DNA of 64,000 bases from Polaromonas sp. JS666 (GTDB lineage: Bacteria; Pseudomonadota; Gammaproteobacteria; Burkholderiales; Burkholderiaceae_C), in contig NC_007948.1 in assembly GCF_000013865.1 (NCBI RefSeq), forward strand, positions 3,906,001 to 3,970,000, written 5' to 3'. Made by a program: the position numbers and the translations under genes. The notes below the pieces were generated by a model, which saw nothing but the letters and a program-made list of their open reading frames with translations, was not told the origin of the DNA and made no database searches. Within the stretch, counting starts at the first letter, position 1, and every line of letters starts with the position of its first letter. Positions 26,369 through 34,571 of the stretch are shown in pieces.

Positions 26369-26596
26369 TCAGCGCCGTTTCAGCACGTGAATGAAGTCGC
26401 TGCCGGCAACTTGCTGGTCCACCAGTTCATTGCCGGTTTGCTTGGCAAAGGCCTGGAAATCGCGGGTCGAACCGGAGTCGGTAGACACCACGCGCAGCAA
26501 CTGTCCGCTGAGCATTTCGGTCAGCGCTTTTTTGGCTTTCAGGATGGGCAGCGGGCAATTCAGGCCGCGGGTGTCGAGTTCTTTGTCGATATGCAT
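26369..26596 (-). CDS. TusA-family sulfur-carrier protein
   Basis: 75 residues with the conserved CPxP motif in LDTRGLNCPLPILKAKKAL and the strand DSGSTRDFQAFAKQTGNEL. TusA-like proteins relay persulfide sulfur to tRNA thiolation or other sulfur pathways; which of these applies is not shown by context. The cysteine synthase gene cysM lies about 0.7 kb away, so a sulfur-metabolism neighbourhood is plausible. Confidence 0.93.
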   Translation of the reverse strand: MHIDKELDTRGLNCPLPILKAKKALTEMLSGQLLRVVSTDSGSTRDFQAFAKQTGNELVDQQVAGSDFIHVLKRR

Positions 26597-26697
26597 ACGT
26601 ATCCTTGGGTTGCTGTTATTTTAAGCACGAACAGGGCAGCGCAAAACCGCAGCCTGCGGTGACCCCACAAACCACCCCTACCACCGCAGGTACGCGT

Positions 26698-27231
26698 TCA
26701 CTCCGTCCTTTTGTCCCACGCCAGAAACTCCGGCTCATAGCCACGCGTGCGCAGCCAGTCGGCCAGCGCATAGCCGGTGCCGGCGGGCCAGCACTTGAGT
26801 TTGTCAAAATCGTATAACCGGTAATCCACCAGTTCCGGCGACAACCTGACGTCGCCGTGGCAGACGGCGTGGTAGGCGATGATGATCTGGTTCATGCGCT
26901 GAAAGTCGTAGACCCCGATCAGGTCCAGCGCGGTGGTATCCAGGTTGGTTTCTTCCTTGATTTCGCGCTGGATGCCTTCCTGCGGGGTTTCACCGGCCTC
27001 CATGAAGCCAGTGATCAGCGCGTACATCTTGCCGGACCAGGCCGCATTGCGCGCCAGCAAAATCTGCCCCTGGTATTCGACCACCGCCGCCAGCACGGGC
27101 GTGGGATTGTTCCAGTGGGTGTAATTGCAGGCCGGGCAGCGCAGGCGCGCCTTCTCCCCACTGTCCTCCATTTGCACCACCATGGCCAGCGGCGTCGCAC
27201 ATTGGGGGCAAAAACGGAATTCGTGTGTCAT
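26698..27231 (-). CDS. NUDIX hydrolase with N-terminal zinc ribbon
   Basis: 177 residues. The zinc ribbon (FCPQCATPL and LRCPACNYTHW) is followed by a NUDIX box, GFMEAGETPQEGIQREIKEE, that fits Gx5Ex7REUxEExGU except for Asn replacing the final Gly. This architecture resembles NudC-type NADH pyrophosphatase or decapping enzymes but lacks their N-terminal domain, so the substrate is left open. Cytoplasmic. Confidence 0.88.
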   Translation of the reverse strand: MTHEFRFCPQCATPLAMVVQMEDSGEKARLRCPACNYTHWNNPTPVLAAVVEYQGQILLARNAAWSGKMYALITGFMEAGETPQEGIQREIKEETNLDTTALDLIGVYDFQRMNQIIIAYHAVCHGDVRLSPELVDYRLYDFDKLKCWPAGTGYALADWLRTRGYEPEFLAWDKRTE

Positions 27232-27254
27232 GGCTGATGCCCCACGCGCAACAA

Positions 27255-27277
27255 TTTGCTATATTTTTCATAGCAAA
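27255..27277. repeat. Short hairpin repeat (ATAGC type)
   Basis: TTTGCTAT-ATTTTTC-ATAGCAAA lies in the 89-bp gap between the NUDIX start and cysM stop. A related half (GCTATGAATTCAATAGCTGC, about 28358-28377) follows the tRNA gene. Short ATAGC-containing dyads like these are common intergenic elements in Comamonadaceae, from memory. Confidence 0.5.
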
Positions 27278-27320
27278 CTATCCCAACAAAATATGGGCCT
27301 GAAACAGTATTCACGGTGAA

Positions 27321-28223
27321 TCAGGCGGGAAAGACGCCGGTAGACAGGTAGCGGTCGCCGCGGTCGCACACGACGAACACGATCACCGCATCCTTGACGG
27401 TTTTAGCGATTTCCTGCGCCACCCAGCAGGCGCCAGCCGACGAGATGCCGGCAAAAATACCCTCTTCGCGCGCCAGCCGGCGGCACATGTCTTCCGCATC
27501 GCTCTGGCTGACCAGCACCAGCTCGTCCACATGGCTGGGGTCATAAATTTTGGGCAGGTATTCTTGCTGCCATTTGCGGATGCCGGGAATCCGCGAACCT
27601 TCGCTGGGTTGCGCACCGATGACGCGTATGGCCGGATTTTTCTCTTTCAGGTAGCGCGAAACCCCGGTAATCGTGCCGGTTGTACCCATCGCACTGACAA
27701 AATGTGTCACCTTGCCTGACGTATCTGTCCATATTTCGGGGCCGGTGGTCTCGTAATGGATGCGCGGATTGTCCTGGTTGGCAAACTGGTCCAGCACCCG
27801 GCCTTTGCCCTCGTTTTGCATCTGCTCGGCCAGGTCCCGGGCGTGTTCCATACCGCCGCTTTTGGGCGTGAGCACCAGCTCGGCGCCAAAGGCCTTCATC
27901 GTCTGGGCGCGCTCAATGCTCAGGTCCTCCGGCATGATCAGCACCATCCGATAGCCCTTGATGGCCGCCGCCATGGCCAGCGCGATGCCGGTGTTGCCCG
28001 AGGTGGCCTCGATGAGGATGTCGCCGGGCTTGATGTCGCCGCGCTCCTCGGCGCGCTTGATCATCGACAGCGCTGGCCTGTCCTTGACGGAGCCGGCCGG
28101 ATTGTTGCCTTCGAGTTTGCCGAGGATGACGTTGTTGCGTTCGGTGTTTTCAGCGGCTGCGATGCGCTGCAACGCGACCAGCGGCGTTTTGCCGATCGCG
28201 TCTTCAATGGTTGGATAGTTCAT
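27321..28223 (-). CDS. cysM: O-acetylserine sulfhydrylase B (cysteine synthase)
   Basis: 300 residues. The PLP lysine lies in NPAGSVKDRPALSM (Lys47); phosphate-binding EATSGNTGIALAMAAA follows, then VSAMGTTGTITGVSRYLKE and GISSAGACWVA. CysM rather than CysK is supported by the 300-residue length and the Arg-rich region around HVDELVLVSQSDAEDMCRR. Forms cysteine from O-acetylserine and sulfide or thiosulfate. The ATG at 28223 was chosen; a longer in-frame reading would run antisense through the tRNA-Leu gene. Confidence 0.95.
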   Translation of the reverse strand: MNYPTIEDAIGKTPLVALQRIAAAENTERNNVILGKLEGNNPAGSVKDRPALSMIKRAEERGDIKPGDILIEATSGNTGIALAMAAAIKGYRMVLIMPEDLSIERAQTMKAFGAELVLTPKSGGMEHARDLAEQMQNEGKGRVLDQFANQDNPRIHYETTGPEIWTDTSGKVTHFVSAMGTTGTITGVSRYLKEKNPAIRVIGAQPSEGSRIPGIRKWQQEYLPKIYDPSHVDELVLVSQSDAEDMCRRLAREEGIFAGISSAGACWVAQEIAKTVKDAVIVFVVCDRGDRYLSTGVFPA

Positions 28224-28263
28224 ACGCCACACTGTGCCATAATTTCGGTCTTCGCTTCTTTCC

Positions 28264-28348
28264 GCCCGGGTGGTGAAATTGGTAGACGCAGGGGACTCAA
28301 AATCCCCCGCCGAAAGGCGTGCCGGTTCGATTCCGGCCCCGGGCACCA
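28264..28348 (+). tRNA. tRNA-Leu (anticodon CAA)
   Basis: Acceptor arms GCCCGGG and CCCGGGC pair fully. The anticodon stem-loop is GGGGA-CTCAAAA-TCCCC, giving CAA. A long variable arm and T-loop GGTTCGATTCC follow, and the CCA end is encoded. An 85-base class II tRNA as expected for leucine. A -10-like CATAAT lies about 20 bases upstream. Confidence 0.97.
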
Positions 28349-28560
28349 GCGGTTTAGCGCTATGAATTCAATAGCTGCTTGCACTGCTCGTTCTTCAGCT
28401 TTTCATTACCTTTGCCGCATGACGGCAAATCCACCCCCTCCCTGCTTTGCCTGAACCGGCACGTGCTGCCTCTTGCCGGAACAGATGTCAGCGCGGCCGC
28501 TGAAGCCACCCCCCGTCCCGGCACGAAAAGTGCCCCCGTGAGAGCCCTCACACTGCGGCC

Positions 28561-28793
28561 TTATTTGGGACGGCGCATCTGGAACAGTTGCTCAGGGCCG
28601 ATGGAAAAATAGTCCCCCGGCCCGCCGCCGCGCAGAATGTGGCCAGCGGCTGCGGTGTCGTAAACACCGTCCTTGAGCAGGGCCTGGGCGATATGCACGG
28701 CCACGACTTCGCCCAGCACCAGCCAGGTCGGCACCTTGTCGCCACCGGCCCCCTGAAGCTGCACGATCTGCGTGACGCGGCACTCGAACGAAA
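28561..28793 (-). pseudogene. Flavin reductase family protein, 3' part only, cut by prophage
   Basis: The frame ending at 28561 reads SFECRVTQIVQLQGAG, then WLVLGEVVAVHI, LLKDGVYDTAAAGHILRGGG and PEQLFQMRRP. This is the C-terminal third of the RutF-like FMN-binding flavin reductase family. The similarity stops at about 28793, where the frame runs into the prophage end (TGTAACG...). The missing N-terminal two thirds should lie beyond the far prophage end, outside the window. Confidence 0.8.
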
Positions 28794-28843
28794 TGTAACG
28801 CGCCACATGGTTTGATGAAGCACGACAAATGGTTTGATGTGGC
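28794..28843. repeat. Prophage left terminus with candidate transposase-binding repeats
   Basis: Starts TGTAACG at the presumed junction. Direct repeats ATGGTTTGATG at 28807-28817 and 28829-28839 have a 22-bp period, and inverted GCCACAT / ATGTGGC arms enclose them. Tandem 22-bp transposase sites are typical of Mu-type ends. The exact terminal base cannot be proven without the other end. Confidence 0.6.
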
Positions 28844-29072
28844 AGACCATCTGGCGCTCGGTTCTCGCCCCAAGTTATCCCCAGTGCTGTGGATAAGTAA
28901 CCCGGCCGGGGGCTGGTAAACCGCCCTTGAAGGGCCATTGAGCCCCAAAAAACGACCTCTCAGAACGCCCCAGGAGCTGCGATCTTACGCTGGCCAAGGC
29001 ACTGGGCAGGGGGGACCGGCTCGCGGCTCCTAGGGCCTTGGCGCTTGGCCCGCATGCCGGTGGGCCTGCTGG

Positions 29073-29894
29073 TCATCCCCCAGGCTTGAAATTGGTAATC
29101 AGCAGCTCGCCCTTGGCCTGCCTGCCCTCCCCAGATCGGCCCAGGGTGTAGCTGGTGACCAACCGTTTGATGGACAGGCCCTTGAAGGCCTGGCGCATCT
29201 CCGGGATGTCGTTCACGCTGACGGCCGCCTTGCCCTTCATGGTGCGCAGCAGCTCGGCCATCCGGTCGTACTGCTCAAGGCCGAAATCGACACCGTAACC
29301 CTCGGTTCCCCAGTAGGGCGGATCGAGGTAAAACAAGCTGTGGGGCCGGTCGTATTTTTCAACGCATTTGGCCCAGTCCAGGTGCTCAATAAACACCTGG
29401 TGTAGGCGCAGGTGGACGGCGCTTAAATCCTCTTCCATTCTGAGCAGGTTGATGCTGGCCTTGGCCGTGGTGGCGGTGCCGAAGCTCTGGCCCTTCACCT
29501 TGCCACCGAAAGCGCACTTTTGCAGGTAGTAGAACCGCGCAGCTCTCTGTATATCGGTCAGCGTGGCCGGTGGCGTCTCCTGCAGCCAATTGAACAACTC
29601 GCGGCTGTTGAGCGCCCACCTGAATTGCCGGATGAACTCGTCAAGATGGTGGGTCACTACCCGGTAAAGCCGCACCAGGTCGCTGTTGACATCATTCAGC
29701 ACCTCGACCCTGACCGGGGGCTTCATGAAGAACAGCGCTGCGGCTCCGCAGAAAGGCTCGACGTAGCAGCTGTGGTCAGGAAACATGGGCAGGATGAATT
29801 GCGCCAGGCGACGCTTGCCACCTACCCACGGCACCAAGGGCGAGGCCTGAATATGCATTGCATTGTTAATGAGCGCTCGGGGCTCCCGTTTTGT
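29073..29894 (-). CDS. Dam-type DNA adenine N6-methyltransferase (phage)
   Basis: 273 residues. Motif I, the AdoMet-binding FCGAAALFF, follows PLVPWVGGKRRLAQFILPMF, the Dam-family start. Catalytic motif IV is DPPYWGTEGYG. It sits at the prophage end in the position of Mu mom and overlaps the upstream Com-like gene, so it probably modifies phage DNA against host restriction. The ATG at 29894 (GGAG six bases upstream) is preferred to 29909. Sequence specificity cannot be predicted. Confidence 0.9.
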   Translation of the reverse strand, partial: TKREPRALINNAMHIQASPLVPWVGGKRRLAQFILPMFPDHSCYVEPFCGAAALFFMKPPVRVEVLNDVNSDLVRLYRVVTHHLDEFIRQFRWALNSRELFNWLQETPPATLTDIQRAARFYYLQKCAFGGKVKGQSFGTATTAKASINLLRMEEDLSAVHLRLHQVFIEHLDWAKCVEKYDRPHSLFYLDPPYWGTEGYGVDFGLEQYDRMAELLRTMKGKAAVSVNDIPEMRQAFKGLSIKRLVTSYTLGRSGEGRQAKGELLITNFKPGG

Positions 29895-30090
29895 CATCTT
29901 CAGCTCCATTTGCAGATGACGCTCGGGGGCGTGCTTGGGTGGTGCTCTGGCTGCTGTGATCAGCGGCTCTGGCCCTCAAAATGTTCAAGGCCCCGCATCT
30001 GGGACACTTGATCTCTAACCTGGTGTAGCAGCCTGCGCCCAACTTGCGCTGGCAGCTGCCGCACCGAATCTCTTCTAACTTCTCTTGCAT
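29866..30090 (-). CDS. Com-like zinc-finger translational regulator
   Basis: 74 residues. The N-terminal zinc finger (IRCGSCQRKLGAG then LEIKCPRCGALNILRA: CxxC...CxxC) matches Mu Com, which binds mom mRNA and opens its translation start. The tail is unstructured and polar. Its 3' end overlaps the methyltransferase gene start by about 30-45 bases, the same overlapping arrangement as com/mom in Mu. The ATG at 30090 was chosen because the finger follows directly. Confidence 0.85.
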   Translation of the reverse strand: MQEKLEEIRCGSCQRKLGAGCYTRLEIKCPRCGALNILRARAADHSSQSTTQARPRASSANGAEDDKTGAPSAH

Positions 30091-30192
30091 GGCATCACCG
30101 TTATGATCACCCGGCCTAGCTAGGCGGCAGGGTCTTCGGTCAATACCGTGCGTGTTCACGGTGGAGGCGGGGGCTTGAAGTGTTAGCGCACC

Positions 30193-30366
30193 TCAGGCCT
30201 TCGCCCTGTCTTTTTTTCTAGTTTCCCGGTCCGGCTCCTTGCCGCCCTTCAGCGCAATCCACAAAGTCACAAACGGAACCAGGTTGATGCACCAGCGACG
30301 GTTGAACGGCGACCAATGCGCGCCGATCCACAGTGCGCCAGGGTTGATCAACACGCCAACCTCCAC
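30193..30366 (-). CDS. Small phage membrane protein, start uncertain
   Basis: The reading frame gives a hydrophobic protein: EVGVLINPGALWIGAHWSPF then INLVPFVTLWIALKGG and a basic tail ending at 30193. Similar small proteins of Mu-like phages start a few residues earlier (before WLICVEVG), but there is no ATG in frame. GTG 30366 is used here and a TTG exists at 30480. It is tightly packed behind the cysteine-peptidase-like gene. Function unknown. Confidence 0.55.
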   Translation of the reverse strand: MEVGVLINPGALWIGAHWSPFNRRWCINLVPFVTLWIALKGGKEPDRETRKKDRAKA

Positions 30367-30371
30367 GCAGA

Positions 30372-30863
30372 TCAGCCACTCACCGATGCGGCTTGCAGGC
30401 GCTTGGCGGTCATGGCATCTTTGATGCCCATGATGGCCAGCTCCAGATCGGCGGGCGATGGAACCTCTTTGTTGAGCCAAAATCTCGCCGGCCAGCCGTT
30501 CGCAGCCAGGTCATTGGCCACCATCTCCGAGCAGATCACACCCGACGCATTCCGGGTGCTCTTGCCGACCAGGTGATACGCCCAGCGCACGCTGAACAGC
30601 AGGTAGTCCCAAACACCATAGACCGCCCCATCGGTATCGAGCTGGTGATCCAGGTATTCAGCCGTCACGCTGCAGCCAGCGGGCAAGTCGGCCAGGATGA
30701 CGTTTGCTTCTGCGTACACCGGCCAATTGCGACGCCGGCGGATCAGGTTCATGTCCCAGAACTTGATGCCATCCGTGAAGCCCACGTGATAGCACGTCGA
30801 GCCGGTGAAGAACTTGGTCAGGGCCGAGCTGAACGGCTTGCCGTAGACAAAGACGATTTTCAT
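30372..30863 (-). CDS. Permuted NlpC/P60-like (YiiX-type) cysteine peptidase candidate
   Basis: 163 residues. A His appears in STCYHVGFTDGIKFWDM and a Cys in NASGVICSEMVANDLAANG, in the order (His before Cys) of circularly permuted papain-like proteins of the YiiX/LRAT class. No signal peptide. It lies between tail-fibre assembly and the com/methylase end. It could cleave peptidoglycan peptides or modify host lipids/proteins; it is not needed for the recognised Mu-type virion genes. Confidence 0.65.
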   Translation of the reverse strand: MKIVFVYGKPFSSALTKFFTGSTCYHVGFTDGIKFWDMNLIRRRRNWPVYAEANVILADLPAGCSVTAEYLDHQLDTDGAVYGVWDYLLFSVRWAYHLVGKSTRNASGVICSEMVANDLAANGWPARFWLNKEVPSPADLELAIMGIKDAMTAKRLQAASVSG

Positions 30864-30871
30864 GACAGCCC

Positions 30872-31543
30872 TCAGATGCTGAAAGTCACAGATTCCATCG
30901 CCAGCTTGCCAGCCGCCTCGGCATCGGCGACAGCCAGCGCGGTGGCTGCAGCGCGGATAGCGGCCTTGGCGCGAAGCCGCGCCGCTCCACGATGGTCAAA
31001 GGCCACCGCGTTTGCTTCCGTCCACTTTTGCACCACAACCTGCGCGGCCTGCTCATCGGTCAGGCCGTAGCCTTCGGCAAGAGCCTTCACACGCTCTGGT
31101 GCGGGCTTGGTCATGTCCACCAGCCAGGCCTTCGCGGCCATGTAGGCGGCGTCATATTCGGAAGCGATCGCGCCGTTCGGAACGGTGCGACTGTAGAGAA
31201 CTTCAAAGTGTGCATCGATGGCCGCTTGGGCGGCTTCCTTCAGCGCGTCGAGGGTTGGCGCTGGAGGTGTGATCAGAACTGGGGCCCCATTAGCGTCGGC
31301 CTCGATACGCTTGCCTTGGGTTTGCCCTTCGAGAAGAGCGGCGTGCTGCTCATCGGTGATCTCGACGGCATCGGGCGGAATCTTGCAATCGGGGTTGTTG
31401 ATTTCAATGGTCGGCGCGATGGCGGAGGGGTCCGGCATACCGTCAATTAGAGGCGGCACCCACGCTGCGTCGGCTATGACCAGCGTGCGAGACCCGTGGA
31501 GGTCGGCGGAGTAAAACCCGCCTGTCAATTTTGAATAGAACAT
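30872..31543 (-). CDS. Tail fibre assembly protein-like
   Basis: 223 residues. The start MFYSKLTGGFYSADLHG and the stretch PDAVEITDEQHAALLEGQTQ are characteristic of the Caudovirales tail fibre assembly family. An Ala-rich helical C-terminus follows. It is directly downstream of the tail fibre gene (8-bp gap). Chaperones of this class help fibre trimers fold and attach. The ATG at 31543 was selected over 31648 by family alignment. Confidence 0.85.
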   Translation of the reverse strand: MFYSKLTGGFYSADLHGSRTLVIADAAWVPPLIDGMPDPSAIAPTIEINNPDCKIPPDAVEITDEQHAALLEGQTQGKRIEADANGAPVLITPPAPTLDALKEAAQAAIDAHFEVLYSRTVPNGAIASEYDAAYMAAKAWLVDMTKPAPERVKALAEGYGLTDEQAAQVVVQKWTEANAVAFDHRGAARLRAKAAIRAAATALAVADAEAAGKLAMESVTFSI

Positions 31544-31551
31544 GATTTTCC

Positions 31552-32448
31552 TTATTTGCCAATGGCAGCCCAATAATTTGAATTTGATGCAATCGAAGCG
31601 CGCCCATTGAATCCGGTCAGCAACTGGGTATCGGACCAAGCAGCGCAAGTGGCCGTCGTACCCCCTGCAGAGCCGAATGTGAGGCTGTATAAAGCGGTGG
31701 GGAAAGTTAATGGGAAGGTCACCGCAACCGGATTACCGGGCGTCGCGTTGCCGGTAAAAACACCCCACTGAATGATCAGACCGCTGGGCAGCTTCTGGTA
31801 GCCACTCGCTGCAACGCTTGCGGCGCCGCCGCTGGAAAGACCGTAATACGATCCACCGCCCGTAGCGCATAAATCGAGGAAATCTCCCACAGTGCGCAGA
31901 ATGACGGACGATGAGCTGGTGCCGCCCGCGAAGTTGTTCGTGCCGACAATCACATTCGAACCGGAGGTTACAACCGTCACAGCATTGGCTGATGAGTCCG
32001 ACTTGTATATTTTCAGCGCGGCACCAGACTGCGTAACGAGCGGCAATGTGATGGTGCGGGGCCCTCCGCTGGCGTCGACAAAAATTACCTTACCGAAGTC
32101 GGCGGCGGTCAGAACGGTGTTCGCTGCGACCGATATGGCGTCTTGATAATTTCCAAGCGCTCGCTGCACGAAAGCCGTGGTCGCGGCCTTCGTAGTGTTG
32201 TCAAACTGCGCGGGCGTGGTGAACACACCGGCCGCACGCAGCGCCAGAAGCATCTGGTTGCGCGTCGCTATCGCAGGCACCTGCCCTCCGGCCTCGATGA
32301 TGGCCAAAATCTCTTCCTGCACGCCGTTGCAAAATTCCGCGTTGAAGTCGGTAGGTGTAACGCCGAGTCCGAGATTGGCGTTCTTCCAGCCATGCTTGCC
32401 GGCCCCGAAGAGGTCAACAGCTTTTGATGCTGTGTTAATGCGATCCAT
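31552..32448 (-). CDS. Phage tail fibre protein
   Basis: 298 residues. The N-terminal part attaches to the baseplate (MDRINTASKAVDLFGAGKHG, FNAEFCNGVQEEILAIIEAGG). The middle is beta-rich and Gly/Ser/Thr-rich. The C-terminal receptor-binding domain (YQKLPSGLIIQWGVFTGN to FNGRASIASNSNYWAAIGK) resembles putative tail-fibre gp53-like C-termini. Likely determines host adsorption; short for a tail fibre. It follows the gp48-like gene in baseplate order. Confidence 0.87.
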   Translation of the reverse strand: MDRINTASKAVDLFGAGKHGWKNANLGLGVTPTDFNAEFCNGVQEEILAIIEAGGQVPAIATRNQMLLALRAAGVFTTPAQFDNTTKAATTAFVQRALGNYQDAISVAANTVLTAADFGKVIFVDASGGPRTITLPLVTQSGAALKIYKSDSSANAVTVVTSGSNVIVGTNNFAGGTSSSSVILRTVGDFLDLCATGGGSYYGLSSGGAASVAASGYQKLPSGLIIQWGVFTGNATPGNPVAVTFPLTFPTALYSLTFGSAGGTTATCAAWSDTQLLTGFNGRASIASNSNYWAAIGK

Positions 32449-32460
32449 TGGTTAGGCTCC

Positions 32461-33057
32461 TTATGCCGTGTAGGCGAAAAATACGTTGGTGTGTGCCGGC
32501 TTGCGCTCAGTGATCGGACAAACGATCAGCGAGGGCGAGGAAAGGTCCAGCGGGTCATTGCAGTCATCGTTGCAGTTCATCGGGCGGGCATTGACGGCCG
32601 CGTGTGGAATGTTCACCCGCCAGCTGAACCGGTCCTCTGGGCTGTACAGCGCGTCATTGCAGTCGTCATTGCAGTTCATCGGCCGGAACTCGGTGATCGT
32701 GCAGCCCGGCTCACCGAGCAGCTCCGCCAGACCAAGGAAATAGGAGGCTGATTGACCACCTTGCTCAACCAGGCGCTGCTGCGCCAGGCGGCGGCGCTCA
32801 ATGAGCGACAAGGCCTGATCAGCCAGGCAGTCGTCTGGCAAGCCGAGTACTCGCTCCCAATCGGTCAGCAACTCAGTGGTCGACCGAACATCCGTCTCCT
32901 CCACCAGGTCGTCAAAGCGCGCATCAAGACGCGCCAGCTCTTCCGCCAGGCCCTGCAGCAGCTTGGTAGTGACCGAGTCAGGTTCACGCGACCACGCCGG
33001 CCCCTGCGGCAGCAGTGCCTGCAGGTGAGCGACGTACTGCGAAACCGTCAGAGCCAT
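32461..33057 (-). CDS. Mu gp48-like baseplate protein (YmfQ/DUF2313)
   Basis: 198 residues. N-terminal motif YVAHLQALLPQGPAWSREPD, then LTDWERVLGLPDDC and ERRRLAQQRLVEQGGQSASYF are diagnostic for the YmfQ family, the P2 gpI equivalent in Mu-type baseplates. The C-terminal part has a 33-residue internal repeat in which RPMNCNDDCND occurs twice. It overlaps the gp47-like gene by 10 bp. Confidence 0.88.
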   Translation of the reverse strand: MALTVSQYVAHLQALLPQGPAWSREPDSVTTKLLQGLAEELARLDARFDDLVEETDVRSTTELLTDWERVLGLPDDCLADQALSLIERRRLAQQRLVEQGGQSASYFLGLAELLGEPGCTITEFRPMNCNDDCNDALYSPEDRFSWRVNIPHAAVNARPMNCNDDCNDPLDLSSPSLIVCPITERKPAHTNVFFAYTA

Positions 33058-34103
33058 GTGATGGCTCCGAAGGTGGTTATCTGCCCAGTGGTCAACACCA
33101 CGTCGGCTGCTGGCACGGTCATCACATAGTTGGTTTCACCGGCCGCCAGGCTGATGGCCTCGCGGATGTGGCTCAGCAACAGCGTGCCGCCTGGCACAGC
33201 CTCGCGCCGGATCAGATCGGTCAGCTCGGCCTGCACCGCGTTCTTGACGAGGAGCGTGTTGGGCGTGAGCGTGATGGTGAAGTTCAGCGGCACAGCCACT
33301 GGCGCCACCACCGTAACGGCGGCAGTAACAGGCCGGCGCGCATCAATATAGGCCTGCACTGCGGCCACCTCGGCGGCGTCGGGTATGCCGGTCACCGTGT
33401 CGTCATAGCGCATGAACCGGACCGTGACTGAGCCGGGGCCCAGCTCCTGGGGATAGCACCAGGCATCGGTAACGCCGGCCACTGCCTTGGCCCAGTTCAC
33501 ATAGTCAAAATCTGCGCCACCCTGGGGTGTCTCCTGGATGCGCGCCAGCAGGCGCTCTCGCAGGCTGGCGTCGTCTTCGGTGTCGCTGCCATTGACCAAG
33601 CCACCAGCAGCCACCACAGCGCCCGTATTGACGCCCGCAACCGGGGTAACGAAGGTGAGAGCGCTGACCGCCGCCGTATTGCCTGCAGCGCCCGCCACAG
33701 ACGCCGTGAGCTGCCCCGTGGCCGTGCCGGCCACCAGAGTGGCATCGGCATCCACGGTGAACTCCGCGCCGTCTGCGCGGCTCAGCACAGTGCCAGCCGG
33801 AACGGTCGAGCCCGTGAGCCCGGTAAAGGTCACCGGCCCGATGGCACGGGCAGCGGCTTTCCTGTTTACGCCCCAGATGCTGGCCCAGCGGCTCAAGTAC
33901 TCCGCGTCGGCCGTGTCAATGATCACCTGGCGCGACAGGTAGTCCAGCACGCCATAAAGACCGTGCACGGCACCGGCCAGCATGCGCGCGATGACGTTGA
34001 GGTTGCTGCGCCGCAGCCGGGCATCGGTGCCAGGTAGGCGCGTCTCGATATCGGCGATGTTGCGCTCGATGATCTGCAGCAAACTCGGGCGTGTGAATGC
34101 CAT
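33048..34103 (-). CDS. Baseplate J-like protein (Mu gp47)
   Basis: 351 residues. RPSLLQIIERNIADIETRLP and SRWASIWGVNRKAAARAIG at the N-terminus; GSTVPAGTVLSRADGAEFTVD and PQGGADFDYVNWAKAVAGVTDAW mark the baseplate J family. Forms the wedge of the contractile-tail baseplate. It is adjacent to gp46 and gp48 homologues as in Mu. Confidence 0.93.
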   Translation of the reverse strand: MAFTRPSLLQIIERNIADIETRLPGTDARLRRSNLNVIARMLAGAVHGLYGVLDYLSRQVIIDTADAEYLSRWASIWGVNRKAAARAIGPVTFTGLTGSTVPAGTVLSRADGAEFTVDADATLVAGTATGQLTASVAGAAGNTAAVSALTFVTPVAGVNTGAVVAAGGLVNGSDTEDDASLRERLLARIQETPQGGADFDYVNWAKAVAGVTDAWCYPQELGPGSVTVRFMRYDDTVTGIPDAAEVAAVQAYIDARRPVTAAVTVVAPVAVPLNFTITLTPNTLLVKNAVQAELTDLIRREAVPGGTLLLSHIREAISLAAGETNYVMTVPAADVVLTTGQITTFGAITWL

Positions 34104-34571
34104 TTAATTGCCCTTCCAGAATGCTTCAAACTGATATTTATTGACTGGCTTGCCGGCGCGCACGATCTCCACCGTCAGCAACAGAACGCCTTGCCGGCCA
34201 GCCTGCCACTCGGCCTTGACGTTGATGGCCCGCGCCAGGCCATCGTCAATCAGCCACTGCAGCGCCTCGGCCGCGAAGTCGCGGGCCTTGAGCAGCGTTG
34301 CGGTGGTTTGCTTTTCACGAGCCAGCAGCCAGAGGCGCGAGCCAATGCGGTCGCCCTCGACGTCGGCATAAGAGTCGCCCCACCAGCCCCGGCGATCACT
34401 GCCGGCAGCGCTGGCCGGCAAGTCGTCAGCATCGGCGCGGCGGTCGGTGAAGAGGCTGATGATCACGGACGTCTGTAGGCCCTCGTCCGTCGCCAGGCCG
34501 GGGCTACCCACGGCCCAGTCGAACCTGAAAGAGCCAACGTCCTGGATGAGCTGGGTTGCGATGTCGCTCAT
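34104..34571 (-). CDS. Mu gp46-like baseplate protein
   Basis: 155 residues. LQTSVIISLFTDRRADADD, RRGWWGDSYADVEGDRIGSR and LLAREKQTTATLLKARDFA are family motifs of Mu gp46 (P2 gpW / T4 gp25-like). It connects tube or sheath to the baseplate wedge. It overlaps gp45 by 4 bp and abuts gp47 with no gap. Confidence 0.9.
   Translation of the reverse strand: MSDIATQLIQDVGSFRFDWAVGSPGLATDEGLQTSVIISLFTDRRADADDLPASAAGSDRRGWWGDSYADVEGDRIGSRLWLLAREKQTTATLLKARDFAAEALQWLIDDGLARAINVKAEWQAGRQGVLLLTVEIVRAGKPVNKYQFEAFWKGN

Noticed and set aside
28224..28346. N-terminal extension of cysM through the tRNA-Leu gene
   Set aside because: The in-frame extension is antisense to a complete tRNA and precedes the conserved CysM start.
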